DNA from: an uncultured bacterium
Lineage (GTDB): Bacteria > Planctomycetota > Phycisphaerae > Phycisphaerales > SM1A02
NCBI GenBank assembly: GCA_903919715.1
Contig: CAIXJC010000010.1
Location: 175,246-239,245, forward strand
Reading direction: 5' to 3'
DNA: 64,000 nt
Shown: positions 8,463 to 17,320 of the stretch, piece after piece
Layout: every line of letters starts with the position of its first letter
How positions within the stretch are numbered: the first letter of the stretch is position 1
Notes under the pieces: generated by a model
Databases searched by the model: none
The model's input: the letters and a program-made list of their open reading frames with translations, nothing else
What the model was told of the DNA's origin: nothing
Made by a program: the position numbers and the translations under genes

Positions 8463-9695
8463 ATGCAACAAGAATCGATGACCACAGGCAATGAATCGCA
8501 CGGAAGGCACGAAACCGTCGAGCGGATGACTCGTCGAGGCAGCCTTGGAATCAAGGCGATCACCTTACTGAATTCATTGGCAACCGGCGTGCTTTGGAAT
8601 GGCTTGGGGTTCATTACTGCAAATGAGTTTCACTATTCCGCATCGCAGACGTATGCGCTCTACATCGTCACTGGCGCGGTCTATGCGGTTTCAGCACTCT
8701 ATTGCGGTCGACTCGTCAGTCGATTCCAAAGGCAGCTGAGCGCACGGAAGATCATGATGATCTTGTTCATTGTCCAGATCCTCGTTGCGCCGCTCATTTA
8801 TGTTGGTTCTTCGAGTATCAGCCTCATCCTCATCGCCATCGTGACGAGCATTACAGCCGCTTGCCTCTGGCCGATTATCGAGTCGTATGTCGCTGCTGGT
8901 CGAAGCGCGCACCAGACACGACAGGCAATCGGTCAGTGGTGCATTGTGTGGATGGCATCTGTATCGCTGGCCCTCGTGTTGATGGCGCCGTTACAACAGA
9001 ACGTTGGCTGGATGAATCCACGGCTTGCGCTCTTCGCAATTTTGCCAATGAGCCTGCTTTCGCTCGCCTGTCTTTGGGTTGTTCCGTCACATCCCGGACA
9101 TCACCACGCAGTCGCAGAAGAGGCACCAGCTGAATACCGAACGCATTTACAAACCTCGAGAATTCTTCTGCCAGCGTCCTATTTACTCGTCGGAGCACTC
9201 AGTCCCTTGATGCCCTACGTCCTCCAACGACTTAATCTTGAAGCGACAAGCGAGACACCTCTCGCAGCAGTGTGGTTGAGCACGCGCGTCGTTGTCGTCG
9301 CAGTGATGGCGCATGTCGCATTTTGGCATGGTCGCTGGAGCACGCTGCTTGCGGGATCAATGCTGCTCGCGAGCGGATTTGCAATTGTGGTGATGATTCC
9401 CTCCGTGACGTTTATTGTCATCGGCTTGGCATTCTTTGGTGCGGGGCATGGAATCATCTATTACGCCGCGCTCTATTACGCACTGCGAGTTGGAAGCGCA
9501 GGGATCGACGCAGCTGGAACTCATGAAGCGCTCATCGGCCTTGGCTATGTAGTCGGTCCTGCCGCCGGTCTCTGTGGATTCCTGCTCGGCGGCGGCGGAC
9601 GGACGGTCGCAATTGTGTGTGGATTGCTCGCACTCGCAGCAATTCCAGCAACCCGACCGTTTTGGCACTCTTGCGGGCAAAAAACGACCGCTTGA
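8463..9695 (+). CDS. MFS transporter
   Basis: 410 aa with about 12 hydrophobic segments in two halves of six. An N-terminal ~30-residue polar tail precedes TM1. The loop after TM2 has G-R-L-V-S-R-F, matching the conserved MFS loop 2-3 motif (GxLaDrxGrr) in relaxed form. The protein sits in the inner membrane and should move a small solute by facilitated or proton-coupled transport; no substrate signature is visible. The first ATG is preceded by TAGCCT with a 9-nt gap. An in-frame ATG five codons later is an alternative start. The stop codon lies inside the loop of an inverted repeat shared with the convergent photolyase operon. Confidence 0.8.
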   Translation: MQQESMTTGNESHGRHETVERMTRRGSLGIKAITLLNSLATGVLWNGLGFITANEFHYSASQTYALYIVTGAVYAVSALYCGRLVSRFQRQLSARKIMMILFIVQILVAPLIYVGSSSISLILIAIVTSITAACLWPIIESYVAAGRSAHQTRQAIGQWCIVWMASVSLALVLMAPLQQNVGWMNPRLALFAILPMSLLSLACLWVVPSHPGHHHAVAEEAPAEYRTHLQTSRILLPASYLLVGALSPLMPYVLQRLNLEATSETPLAAVWLSTRVVVVAVMAHVAFWHGRWSTLLAGSMLLASGFAIVVMIPSVTFIVIGLAFFGAGHGIIYYAALYYALRVGSAGIDAAGTHEALIGLGYVVGPAAGLCGFLLGGGGRTVAIVCGLLALAAIPATRPFWHSCGQKTTA

Positions 9696-9714
9696 GATCG
9701 ATTTTTGCCCGCAA
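9671..9714. terminator. Bidirectional intrinsic terminator between MFS and photolyase genes
   Basis: A TTGCGGGCAAAAA arm (from 9671) pairs with TTTTTGCCCGCAA (9702-9714). The A-run on one arm and T-run on the other give a GC stem plus U tract on both strands. The MFS stop codon (9693-9695) lies in the loop and the photolyase stop is 12 bp beyond. Confidence 0.7.
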
Positions 9715-9725
9715 GATCCGGGCTT

Positions 9726-11168
9726 TTAGCTCTTACCGAATGCGCTCAGCGCAGCCAATGCTCGATTGCGCGCAGTCACGTGATCCACGATGGGAGCGGG
9801 ATAATTGCGACCGAGTTCAACTCCAGCTTGCAACAACAGCAACGGTGGCGTGTTCCATGGTTGATGGATGAACTCACTTGGCATCCGCGCCAATTCTGGG
9901 ATCCACTCGCGCACGTACGTGCCCTGCGAATCAAATTTTTCGCCCTGCAAAATCGGATTGAAGATTCGAAAGTATGGCGCCGCATCTGCTCCGCACCCCG
10001 CGCTCCACTGCCATCCTAATGAATTGCTCGACAGATCTGCGTCGACGAGTGTGTCCCAAAACCATCGAGCCCCGTGTCGCCAATCTTGCAACAGATGCTT
10101 CACTAAAAAACTAGCAACGATCATGCGAACTCGATTATGCATCCATCCAGTTGCCCACAGTTGCCGCATCCCCGCATCAACGATTGGATATCCCGTTTCG
10201 CCACGTTGCCATGCCTTCAATCTGGCGGAAGATGGCTCCCACGGAAATCGTTCAAACTCGGGTCGCAGTGGGTAGTCCGCAGTGCGAGGAAAATTGGACA
10301 TGACGTGATACGCAAAGTCGCGCCAGAGAATTTCCGCCAGATATTTCTGCGCGCCGACGGTCGACGCTGTAGAAGACTTGGAGACTTCGTGCCAGATACG
10401 CCGAGGAGATATCTCGCCCCAGTGCAGATGCGCGCCCAGTCGCGACGATCCATCCTCTGCAGGAATATCGCGATTTACCCCGTAGGAATCCGCCTTCTTT
10501 TCCGTGAAGCTCGACAATCGCTTGCGCGCACCTGCTTCACCAGGCTGCCACCACGAACGCATCGTCGTCGCCCAATCAATTTCAGGAAGAAGTGCGAGAT
10601 CCTCTACTGCTTCACTGCGAATTGCAATCGCATGCGGCTTGAGAATCTTTGGCGCCACAAGCGGCGGATCACTACTCATCGCAGCTCGATGTGCCTTCGC
10701 AAATGGCGTATACACCTTGTACGGAACACCCGTTCCTGTGCGAATGATCAACGGGTCATGGAGAAGAGTTCCAGAATGTGCTGCGAATGAAACTCCCGCC
10801 GCAAGTAATTCTTTTCGAACAACTGCATCTTGAACTGCCGCACACGGTTCATATCGCATCGAACAGTGAACTCCAGCGGCACCAGTCGCCTTTGCAATTT
10901 CAACAAGGACTTTTTCGGGAGCTCCTTGCCGAAGAATCAGAGGTGCGCCCAACTTTGAAAGTGTTTTTCCAAGTTCCACGAGCGAGTGATGAAGCCACCA
11001 CTTCGATGCACCTCCTGCAGGCCAACCCCCTTCACTCTGTGGATGCCAAATGAATACTGGAATGACCACCCGCCCACCCTGCGATGCGGCATGCAGCGCT
11101 GGATGATCGTCGGCGCGCAAATCTTGACGAAACCAAACGATGACAGGGCGTTGAGTCTCTTTCATCAT
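9726..11168 (-). CDS. phrB: Deoxyribodipyrimidine photolyase (class I CPD type)
   Basis: 480 aa, close to the 472 aa of E. coli PhrB. The N-terminal Rossmann domain starts with V-I-V-W-F-R-Q-D-L-R-A-D-D-H-P-A-L, the antenna-binding module. The C-terminal FAD domain contains the hallmark G-Y-P-I-V-D-A-G-M-R-Q-L-W-A-T-G-W-M-H-N-R and D-A-D-L-S-S-N-S-L-G-W-Q-W segments, with the Trp residues used for electron transfer and lesion binding. The enzyme splits UV-induced cyclobutane pyrimidine dimers using light and reduced FAD. Its start overlaps the stop of the TIGR01777 oxidoreductase gene by 4 bp (ATGA), so both are translated from one message. Photolyase and TIGR01777/SRPBCC genes are found together in other bacteria. 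Confidence 0.93.
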   Translation of the reverse strand: MMKETQRPVIVWFRQDLRADDHPALHAASQGGRVVIPVFIWHPQSEGGWPAGGASKWWLHHSLVELGKTLSKLGAPLILRQGAPEKVLVEIAKATGAAGVHCSMRYEPCAAVQDAVVRKELLAAGVSFAAHSGTLLHDPLIIRTGTGVPYKVYTPFAKAHRAAMSSDPPLVAPKILKPHAIAIRSEAVEDLALLPEIDWATTMRSWWQPGEAGARKRLSSFTEKKADSYGVNRDIPAEDGSSRLGAHLHWGEISPRRIWHEVSKSSTASTVGAQKYLAEILWRDFAYHVMSNFPRTADYPLRPEFERFPWEPSSARLKAWQRGETGYPIVDAGMRQLWATGWMHNRVRMIVASFLVKHLLQDWRHGARWFWDTLVDADLSSNSLGWQWSAGCGADAAPYFRIFNPILQGEKFDSQGTYVREWIPELARMPSEFIHQPWNTPPLLLLQAGVELGRNYPAPIVDHVTARNRALAALSAFGKS

Positions 11169-12553
11169 GACCGTCCAAATTCAAATCTCAATGCCTCACT
11201 GATGGTTGGAAACCCGAATCGAAAACCATGAGCAAGGAGCACTTTGGGATGAACACATTGCCCTGAAAGCAAGAGTTCGGTGCCCATTTGTCCAAAGAGC
11301 AGCCGAACGAGTGGTGCTGGCAGCGGTGCGAGGCACGGCCGATGCAACACTCGAGCAAGCGCACGTGCGAAGTCGATCTGCGCAACTGGCTGAGGCGAAA
11401 CTGCGTTGACCGGACCGGAAAGAGATTGCTCCTCAATTGCGAATTGAATCGCAGCGATGAGGTCGTCGAGATGAATCCAACTCATTCCTTGGCGGCCGCT
11501 CCCGACTCGTCCACCCGCCCCGAATAGAAAAGGCAAACGAAGGGCACCAACAACTCCACTGCGCGCATTGACCACAATTCCAATTCGCATTCGAACAACG
11601 CGCATCCCACGCGCTTCGACTGGTTGCAGAGCCGTCTCCCATGCGTGCGTCACGTCGGCGAGAAAACCATCGCCTCGTGGCGTTGTTTCATCCACCGTGG
11701 AATCAGGACGGTTGCCATAAAAACCAACTGCAGAAGCACAGACCATCACCGCTGGCGGCTTTGCAAGTCGAGCGATTGCTTCGGCCAAATTCTTCGTGCC
11801 CAGCGCCCTGCTCTCCAAGATCACTCTCTTTCGAGCCTCCGACCATCTTCCTTGCGCAATGTTTTCTCCCGCTAGATGAACCACTGCGTCGATTCCTTCA
11901 AGTTGGGTTGCGTCCCAAGCGCCATTTGGATTCCAACGAATTTCGTCGGGTCCAAGCGGTGAACTGCCTCGGACGAGTCGAAGAACTCGGTGTCCACCCG
12001 TTGTTAGAAATGCGCACAGCGCACGCCCGACCGCACCCGTCGAACCGGTCACTGCAATCGTTCGCCGAGGAGAGTGGGAATACTTCGCATGTCGCGCGAG
12101 ATCATCACGCGTTCGCCGATGTCGAAAGGCAAACATTTGCGCGAGATCACGGCGTATTTTTCCACCCATAAAGAAGTCCGAAATCGAAGAGCACGGCAGT
12201 GCGTACTCGACGCTGTCGCGTAATTCGCTTTCGTGATCGCCCTTCTCGAGGAATGAATGCTCATGCACCCAGTGGGAAAATGGACCTTGAATGGACCGAT
12301 CTACAAAGTGCTCGCCTACTTTGACGTTCTCGTGAACCGCAATCCACCGAATACGAATCGGCCCGACCTTCAGCGCAAGCACCGTCTTTGACCCATCTTG
12401 AAGGGGCTCATTTCGTTCGATGCGGACATCCTGCCATGGCGGAATCAATCGATTGATCGCACCAGGAGAAAAATGCCAGGCGGCAAGCTTCCAACGCGAG
12501 ACAGGCATCGATGATTCGTGTTGATAGGTGTGGCGTGCGATATCAAACTCCAA
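11165..12553 (-). CDS. TIGR01777-type SDR oxidoreductase with N-terminal SRPBCC domain
   Basis: 462 aa. Residues about 1-155 look like a START/SRPBCC (polyketide-cyclase-like) domain, ending with a Phe-Met-Gly-Gly-Lys-I-R-R-D-L segment and an F-x-x-R-H-R-R-T-R-D-D-L linker. The second domain begins with the NAD(P)-binding motif I-A-V-T-G-S-T-G-A-V-G-R-A-L near residue 166 and follows the epimerase/SDR order: V-V-H-L-A-G-E-N-I-A, S-A-V-G-F-Y-G-N and M-S-W-I-H-L-D-D-L. This two-domain arrangement is known for the TIGR01777 family (E. coli YfcH relatives); the reaction is not established. Start is a TTG at 12553 and an internal ATG at residue 16 is possible. It is co-translated with the photolyase. 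Confidence 0.85.
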   Translation of the reverse strand: MEFDIARHTYQHESSMPVSRWKLAAWHFSPGAINRLIPPWQDVRIERNEPLQDGSKTVLALKVGPIRIRWIAVHENVKVGEHFVDRSIQGPFSHWVHEHSFLEKGDHESELRDSVEYALPCSSISDFFMGGKIRRDLAQMFAFRHRRTRDDLARHAKYSHSPRRTIAVTGSTGAVGRALCAFLTTGGHRVLRLVRGSSPLGPDEIRWNPNGAWDATQLEGIDAVVHLAGENIAQGRWSEARKRVILESRALGTKNLAEAIARLAKPPAVMVCASAVGFYGNRPDSTVDETTPRGDGFLADVTHAWETALQPVEARGMRVVRMRIGIVVNARSGVVGALRLPFLFGAGGRVGSGRQGMSWIHLDDLIAAIQFAIEEQSLSGPVNAVSPQPVAQIDFARALARVLHRPCLAPLPAPLVRLLFGQMGTELLLSGQCVHPKVLLAHGFRFGFPTISEALRFEFGRS

Positions 12554-12644
12554 TCGAGAAGCCGAAGACTAGCCACTTGCGCCGCCCACTGCACATTGCA
12601 ACAGTGATTTTCAAAGCGCCCTCGATGAACATGCACAATGACAC

Positions 12645-12650
12645 TAGACT
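12645..12650 (+). promoter_or_regulatory. -10 box (TAGACT) of gmhA, leaderless spacing
   Basis: TAGACT is followed by 6 nt (GACACC) and the ATG at 12657. No Shine-Dalgarno precedes the start, consistent with a leaderless transcript. Confidence 0.55.
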
Positions 12651-12656
12651 GACACC

Positions 12657-13235
12657 ATGTCACCTTCCGCACGGACCGCCGAAGTTTGCATCCAACGGCG
12701 CCTCGATCAAGCAAAGTCTGCATTTCAGCGACTTGCCGAGATGCAGGACGAACTCGCAGTACTCATCAAAGTCGTTGGGAATGCACTCGCACAAGGTCAC
12801 ATGATCTTGACGTGTGGCAATGGCGGAAGCGCCGCAGAAGCCCTCCACCTTTCAGAAGAACTCATCGGTCGATATCGCGCATCGAGGGCTCCGCTCAAGT
12901 CAATTTGTTTGTGTGCTGATACGACTGCCTTGACCTGCATCGGAAATGACTTTGGATTCGACCACATCTACTCGCGGCAAGTGGAAGCTCTTGCATCCAA
13001 GGGTGATCAACTCATCGTTCTCTCGACATCTGGGAATAGTCCAAACATTCTCCGTGCACTCGAAGCCGCGAAAGTTCGCGGTGCAGAAACAATCGGACTC
13101 CTTGGATCTGATGGCGGCAAGGCCCGCGCTTTATGCGACCTCCCACTTGTGATCTCCGGAGTCGATGGAGCGGCTGTGCAGGAAATCCATCAGATGATCA
13201 TTCACATCCTGTGCGAAAGCCTCGAGCCAGTTTGA
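12657..13235 (+). CDS. gmhA: Phosphoheptose isomerase (SIS domain)
   Basis: 192 aa, the normal GmhA length. The SIS fold is marked by C-G-N-G-G-S-A-A-E-A-L-H (about residues 53-64), a S-T-S-G-N-S-P-N-I-L-R-A-L block (about 122-134), and the C-terminal E-I-H-Q-M-I-I-H helix whose Glu/His serve the active site. GmhA converts sedoheptulose 7-phosphate to D-glycero-D-manno-heptose 7-phosphate, the first step of heptose synthesis for lipopolysaccharide core or other heptosides. No other heptose genes are adjacent. The related DiaA has the same fold, but the residues and length fit GmhA better. Confidence 0.88.
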   Translation: MSPSARTAEVCIQRRLDQAKSAFQRLAEMQDELAVLIKVVGNALAQGHMILTCGNGGSAAEALHLSEELIGRYRASRAPLKSICLCADTTALTCIGNDFGFDHIYSRQVEALASKGDQLIVLSTSGNSPNILRALEAAKVRGAETIGLLGSDGGKARALCDLPLVISGVDGAAVQEIHQMIIHILCESLEPV

Positions 13236-13322
13236 TTTTTTTAAAACCCCGACACATCAATCGCCCAATTCCACCGAGCAGCGATTCAACTTCCTGCGAA
13301 TGACAGACAGAAAGTAATCAAC

Positions 13323-14468
13323 ATGAGCCGCCACCGCCTGTTCTTCTTCGTCTGCAGACTTGCGATTCCACTCTGGCTCTTGGCAGGAGCGATCTACAAA
13401 CTGATCGAGCGGAATCCCAAATTGCTTCCACCGCCAGTTTTTACTCTGGTCCAAAGCATGGACGGTTGGTTGTGGCTTACTGGAACGGCATGGCTTGATA
13501 GTGCGACGCGACTGATCATCCTGGGCGAATTGGCGCTCGTGGCAATCATGCTGTGTATGCCACGGCTTGCACGAACCGTGGCGATCGCAGTACTTGGACT
13601 TTTCTGCATTATCTTGCTATCGGTCATCCTGCCAGAGTTTCAGAAAGGCGGATTTGCGCAAGCATGGAAAGGCTCGTGCGGATGCTTTGGAGCAAGCGGT
13701 CCCAATCCGCTCATCATGTTGGGAATCGACTCGACACTTCTCGTTCTCGCGCTTCTTTCGAAACGAACACCGAGCACGCCGGAATTGCCAATTCAATTTG
13801 GATGGCCGTCAAGCGCAGCGCTCGCCGTGATTGCGAGTGTCATAGTCAGCGTTGTGTCAGATCGCGCCGCAATTGAGCTGCCACCTGAAGTCCCACAGAC
13901 CGATCCATCACCAGAATTAGTTTCGCCGGATCCAGCGCCCGTTGCGCCCACACCCGTTTCGCCTTCAACGCCGACGAAAACTGAAACCGACCAGACGACG
14001 ACAAAAATTGCGCCCGCGCCCGTCCCTGCTGTGGCGGCAGTTCCATGGCCAGGATTTCCCAAGAAGGCTGCGCCGTATTACGTTCCGGAATTTGCGAAAT
14101 GGGTAGGGAATCGGCTGGATTCGCAGGACTTGGCTCGACTGATGACGCCAGCACCTCCTGCTTCGATCAACAGCGGAACATGGCTCGTCATGTTCTACCG
14201 TGAAGACTGCGAACATTGCCACGAACTTCTGCAGAATTATTTTTCTGGACCACTGAAAACCCAGACCTTAACTATTGCAATTCCCGACACAGACCCTGCC
14301 GCTTCATTAGAGATGCCTTGCAGTGAGTGCCAACTGCGATCTCTCTTCAAAGGCCCTGATTACGTTTTGACAACGCCTGTCTTAATGAAGGTTGTCGATG
14401 GAATCGTGACTGATGTCGTAACGGATTCAGACAACCATCCCGCAATCGAACGCTGCATTGCGCCATAA
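13323..14468 (+). CDS. MauE/DoxX-like membrane protein fused to a thioredoxin-fold domain
   Basis: 381 aa. The N-terminal ~160 residues have four or five hydrophobic helices and the MauE-type S-C-G-C-F-G motif near residue 119. A further helix (about 160-180) leads to a Pro/Thr/Ser-rich linker (about 185-235). The C-terminal domain reads as a thioredoxin fold: W-L-V-M-F-Y-R-E-D-C-E-H-C-H-E, with the redox C-E-H-C pair, and a second pair in P-C-S-E-C-Q-L about 45 residues later. MauE proteins support disulfide formation or reduction during export of redox proteins. The domain probably sits outside the inner membrane and exchanges electrons with the membrane part. The neighbouring gene is a shorter analog with the same two Cys pairs. 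Confidence 0.72.
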   Translation: MSRHRLFFFVCRLAIPLWLLAGAIYKLIERNPKLLPPPVFTLVQSMDGWLWLTGTAWLDSATRLIILGELALVAIMLCMPRLARTVAIAVLGLFCIILLSVILPEFQKGGFAQAWKGSCGCFGASGPNPLIMLGIDSTLLVLALLSKRTPSTPELPIQFGWPSSAALAVIASVIVSVVSDRAAIELPPEVPQTDPSPELVSPDPAPVAPTPVSPSTPTKTETDQTTTKIAPAPVPAVAAVPWPGFPKKAAPYYVPEFAKWVGNRLDSQDLARLMTPAPPASINSGTWLVMFYREDCEHCHELLQNYFSGPLKTQTLTIAIPDTDPAASLEMPCSECQLRSLFKGPDYVLTTPVLMKVVDGIVTDVVTDSDNHPAIERCIAP

Positions 14469-14503
14469 ATGTTGCGCTCGCATTCATTCCAAGTACTCCA
14501 AAA

Positions 14504-15466
14504 ATGAAAAATCTATTGATCAGAATTCTCACTCCACTCCTGATGATCGCCACCGCCGTCGGATGGGTCATGGGCGGAACAGGTTGGATGCCTTCATGGG
14601 CTGCAAACGTTGGACGAAGGCTTGCACTCACCGAAGGTTCGACCGCACAATTAATCATTGGTGTGTTATTCGCATTCGGTGCTTCGCTCGTTTTTTTCGG
14701 TGGACGATCGAAGATCGGTTCCGCCTTCGCGCGAATCGGCTTAGTCGCCTATGCGTTCTGCTGCGTCGCGACGATCGCGTCAATCATGGCTTCCACGCCC
14801 GCGGGATCCGGCCTTGCACCGCTCATGTTTCCCGCGATCGGATTGGCGTGCGCACTCATCCTGTATTTCTTTATCGATCACGCAAAGGTCACGGACGTTG
14901 CGCCACCTCGGCGCGGCACTGTATGGGTCGGTGCTGGATTGCTTGCTGTATGGGTTCTCTCCGTCGGAATAGCGCTGCGAATCCCGATTGAAAACACAGG
15001 GTCGTCGAACCGACCAGCGACCAGCGAAGGGACCGTCGTACTGGACTATCTGCAGTGGCCAGGACGAACACTTCCAGATACGGGGCTTTCAAGATTGCTA
15101 CCGAAGTTGACTGCGCTCACGATCGAAGGTCGTTGCGTCATCATTCTGTATAACCCCGAGTGTAGTCACTGCCGGGATCTCTTTGAAAAATACTTTGCAG
15201 CAGCGCGGACAGATGCGAAAGTAATCGCAATCGAAATTCCACCCGCACCAGGAACGACCGCGCTGATGGGCGACAATCTCGGACCCGTTCCCTGCGATGG
15301 GTGTGAACGACTCACATTGCCCGCCGGCAAGTTGTATCTCGTGAAGCCACCGACGGTCTTGGTCACCGAGGACGGTCGCGTCGTCTGCGCAACCGAAAGC
15401 GATTGGAAATCCTGCTTGGGTGATCCACCAACTCTGCCGGCAACTGCCCCGAAATCCGAGCAGTAA
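14504..15466 (+). CDS. Membrane protein with C-terminal thioredoxin-fold domain, analog of the preceding gene
   Basis: 320 aa. About five hydrophobic segments fill residues 1-160 (TM cores near 8-25, 48-65, 75-95, 100-122, 140-158). The periplasmic C-terminal domain carries V-I-I-L-Y-N-P-E-C-S-H-C-R-D and, about 45 residues later, P-C-D-G-C-E-R, the same two CxxC pairs with the same order and spacing as the gene before it. The membrane half lacks the C-G-C-F-G motif of its neighbour, so the pair looks like a shared redox domain on two different membrane anchors. It probably takes part in thiol-disulfide exchange in the envelope. The start is 35 bp after the preceding stop, so the two are probably co-transcribed. 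Confidence 0.65.
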   Translation: MKNLLIRILTPLLMIATAVGWVMGGTGWMPSWAANVGRRLALTEGSTAQLIIGVLFAFGASLVFFGGRSKIGSAFARIGLVAYAFCCVATIASIMASTPAGSGLAPLMFPAIGLACALILYFFIDHAKVTDVAPPRRGTVWVGAGLLAVWVLSVGIALRIPIENTGSSNRPATSEGTVVLDYLQWPGRTLPDTGLSRLLPKLTALTIEGRCVIILYNPECSHCRDLFEKYFAAARTDAKVIAIEIPPAPGTTALMGDNLGPVPCDGCERLTLPAGKLYLVKPPTVLVTEDGRVVCATESDWKSCLGDPPTLPATAPKSEQ

Positions 15467-15467
15467 T

Positions 15468-16478
15468 TTATTCGCTTGGCGTGATCTTCAGAACTCGTGC
15501 GTTCAGTTCGGCAGTAAAACCGTTGTCGCTAAAAACTCGAGGCCGAAGCGTTGCGTCACATGCCGCTGCCGCAATTGTCCGAATCGTTCGAAGTGAAATT
15601 GAAATGGCTCGCTGTCGAAGTCCGCTCGCCAAGAGTGCGGCGGAAAGTTCTGGTCCGCGTGAACGAAGTAGTTTTCGAGGGATTTCAGAGTTTGTCCAAC
15701 CCTCCGCTGCTGCAATTTTCTTAAGAGCCCACTCGCCACTCCGCGCTGCTTCCGATGCAACGAGGGCATGCTGCGCGATCGCTGGCCAACGTTTGCGCAG
15801 CGTCGGAACGATTTGATCTCGCAAGAGGCCACGTGCCGATTTCATGCTTGCATTGCTTGCATCTTCACACCAGTGAAGATCGCAATCACGACAGAATTGT
15901 TCGATCTGCGCACGACTGACCGAAAGCAGCGGCCGAGCGATGCGGACGGGGCTCTTCGGCGAACTGCGACGCACCCAAGGGATCGTTGCCAATCCGCGAC
16001 TGCCCGTCCCTCGACCAATCCGCATCAAGAGCGTCTCGAGAACGTCATCGCTGTGATGGGCCAAGAGAATCCACTTGGAGTCAGTGGTAACAGCGCACTC
16101 AGCGAGAGCAGCATGGCGCAACCGTCGTGCATCCGCAGCAAGCCCACTCGATCCGCGAGTTGGGTAAACATCGACCGCAGAAAATCCTATTTCCATACGC
16201 GCACACAGATCAGCACAGTGCTTCACTTCACGGTCGGCTTCGGTGCGCAAGTGATGGTGGACATACGCCGCATTGATGTTGCCAAGCGTTCCATCTCGCC
16301 GTGCAAGGACGCTCGCCAACACGAGCAATGCGGTTGAATCCGCACCGCCGCTCAAACCAATCAAGATTCTTTCATTCACGCTCCATCCGCATCTCGACTG
16401 CAGATTCTGCTGGAACTCCGCAGAGAGTTCATGCCGTCGAGCGCGCAGAAAAATCGAATCGGCTGGAGAGGACTTCAC
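15468..16478 (-). CDS. tilS: tRNA(Ile)-lysidine synthase
   Basis: 336 aa. The ATP-PPase P-loop I-G-L-S-G-G-A-D-S-T-A-L-L starts near residue 40, followed by the family motifs Y-V-H-H-H-L-R, L-L-A-H-H-S-D-D-V-L-E-T-L-L-M-R and R-P-L-L-S-V-S-R-A-Q-I near residue 185. TilS attaches lysine to C34 of the CAU-anticodon tRNA-Ile2 so that it reads AUA and not AUG, an essential step. It is shorter than E. coli TilS (432 aa), having the N-terminal catalytic domain and the following helical part but little of the C-terminal region. It lies 4 bp after the B12-fold gene on the same strand and meets the convergent thioredoxin gene with one base between them. Confidence 0.88.
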   Translation of the reverse strand: MKSSPADSIFLRARRHELSAEFQQNLQSRCGWSVNERILIGLSGGADSTALLVLASVLARRDGTLGNINAAYVHHHLRTEADREVKHCADLCARMEIGFSAVDVYPTRGSSGLAADARRLRHAALAECAVTTDSKWILLAHHSDDVLETLLMRIGRGTGSRGLATIPWVRRSSPKSPVRIARPLLSVSRAQIEQFCRDCDLHWCEDASNASMKSARGLLRDQIVPTLRKRWPAIAQHALVASEAARSGEWALKKIAAAEGWTNSEIPRKLLRSRGPELSAALLASGLRQRAISISLRTIRTIAAAACDATLRPRVFSDNGFTAELNARVLKITPSE

Positions 16479-16482
16479 TCCG

Positions 16483-17229
16483 TCATGCTACGGCTGCACG
16501 GCGGCGTGGCGGAGCGGCGCTTAGACGCCTTGGCTTTGGAGCCTCGAGCGCGCCGCGCACAACTTCGTCAATCGCGAAGGGATCGCTCGAAGTCGCATCA
16601 GCGCCGATTTCTTCGGCTAATCCAGGCGCTCGAGCAAAGACTCCCCCACCACAGATGATGGGCATTCCGGGATTCGTCTGCATTGACCGCACCGTATCGA
16701 TGAGATTGCGAATTTTGGGCGCATCCGCAGCGGCCGCAGCAAAGACTACGAATGCATCAGGACGACGCTGCCCGAGTTCGGAGACAAGCTCATCGTTGGC
16801 AACGCCTCCAGCTGCGAAAAAGATTTCATATCCACTCGCTTCCAGAAGGTCACTACACAATTGTCCAGCAAGATCTTCGGATTCACTTGCGCCACAGACG
16901 CAAAGCAATGTTCTTCCATTGCGCGGGGCTTGTGGGTATTCAGCTTGAGCTTGATCAACCAACATGCGCAGAATGCGTGTGGAATATTGGTACGCCAACA
17001 TCGTCAATTGATCTTGCCGCCACATTCGAAAAATGGTTTGCATCGCAGGCCAATACAATTCTTGTGAAAGTTGCATGGATGAAAACCCGTTCTGTCGGAT
17101 GTGCTCGACAAATGTTCGAGTCGCAAGTCGATCGCCTGAGACACAGAGTTGAAGAAGTCTCTCAAGAGCGAGTTCCACATTCATTTTGACGTTGGTTGGT
17201 GCTTTCATCATGAAAGTCTGATCGTCCAT
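16483..17229 (-). CDS. B12-binding-fold protein lacking the cobalt-ligating His
   Basis: 248 aa from the ATG at 17229 (frame open to 17316). The N-terminal ~90 residues form a helical bundle with an L-Y-W-P-A-M-Q-T-I-F-R-M-W segment typical of the B12-binding cap domain (CarH/MetH type). From about residue 100 a Rossmann-like B12-binding domain follows: T-L-L-C-V-C-G-A-S-E-S-E-D-L-A-G, L-L-E-A-S-G-Y-E-I, and P-I-I-C-G-G-G-V-F-A. In cobalamin binders the first of these carries ExHxxG or DxHxxG; here no His is present. Either B12 is bound base-on, something else is bound, or binding is lost. The last ~20 residues are Arg/Ala/Pro-rich. Such proteins often act as sensors; partners unknown. Confidence 0.68.
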   Translation of the reverse strand: MDDQTFMMKAPTNVKMNVELALERLLQLCVSGDRLATRTFVEHIRQNGFSSMQLSQELYWPAMQTIFRMWRQDQLTMLAYQYSTRILRMLVDQAQAEYPQAPRNGRTLLCVCGASESEDLAGQLCSDLLEASGYEIFFAAGGVANDELVSELGQRRPDAFVVFAAAAADAPKIRNLIDTVRSMQTNPGMPIICGGGVFARAPGLAEEIGADATSSDPFAIDEVVRGALEAPKPRRLSAAPPRRRAAVA

Positions 17230-17320
17230 CCACCCGCTCGACCTGCTGGGCGTCAAAAAAGATGGTTCCAGAGTGTTATACGCACCCGCAGAATCATTTA
17301 TCAGGCACACAATCATTCGC

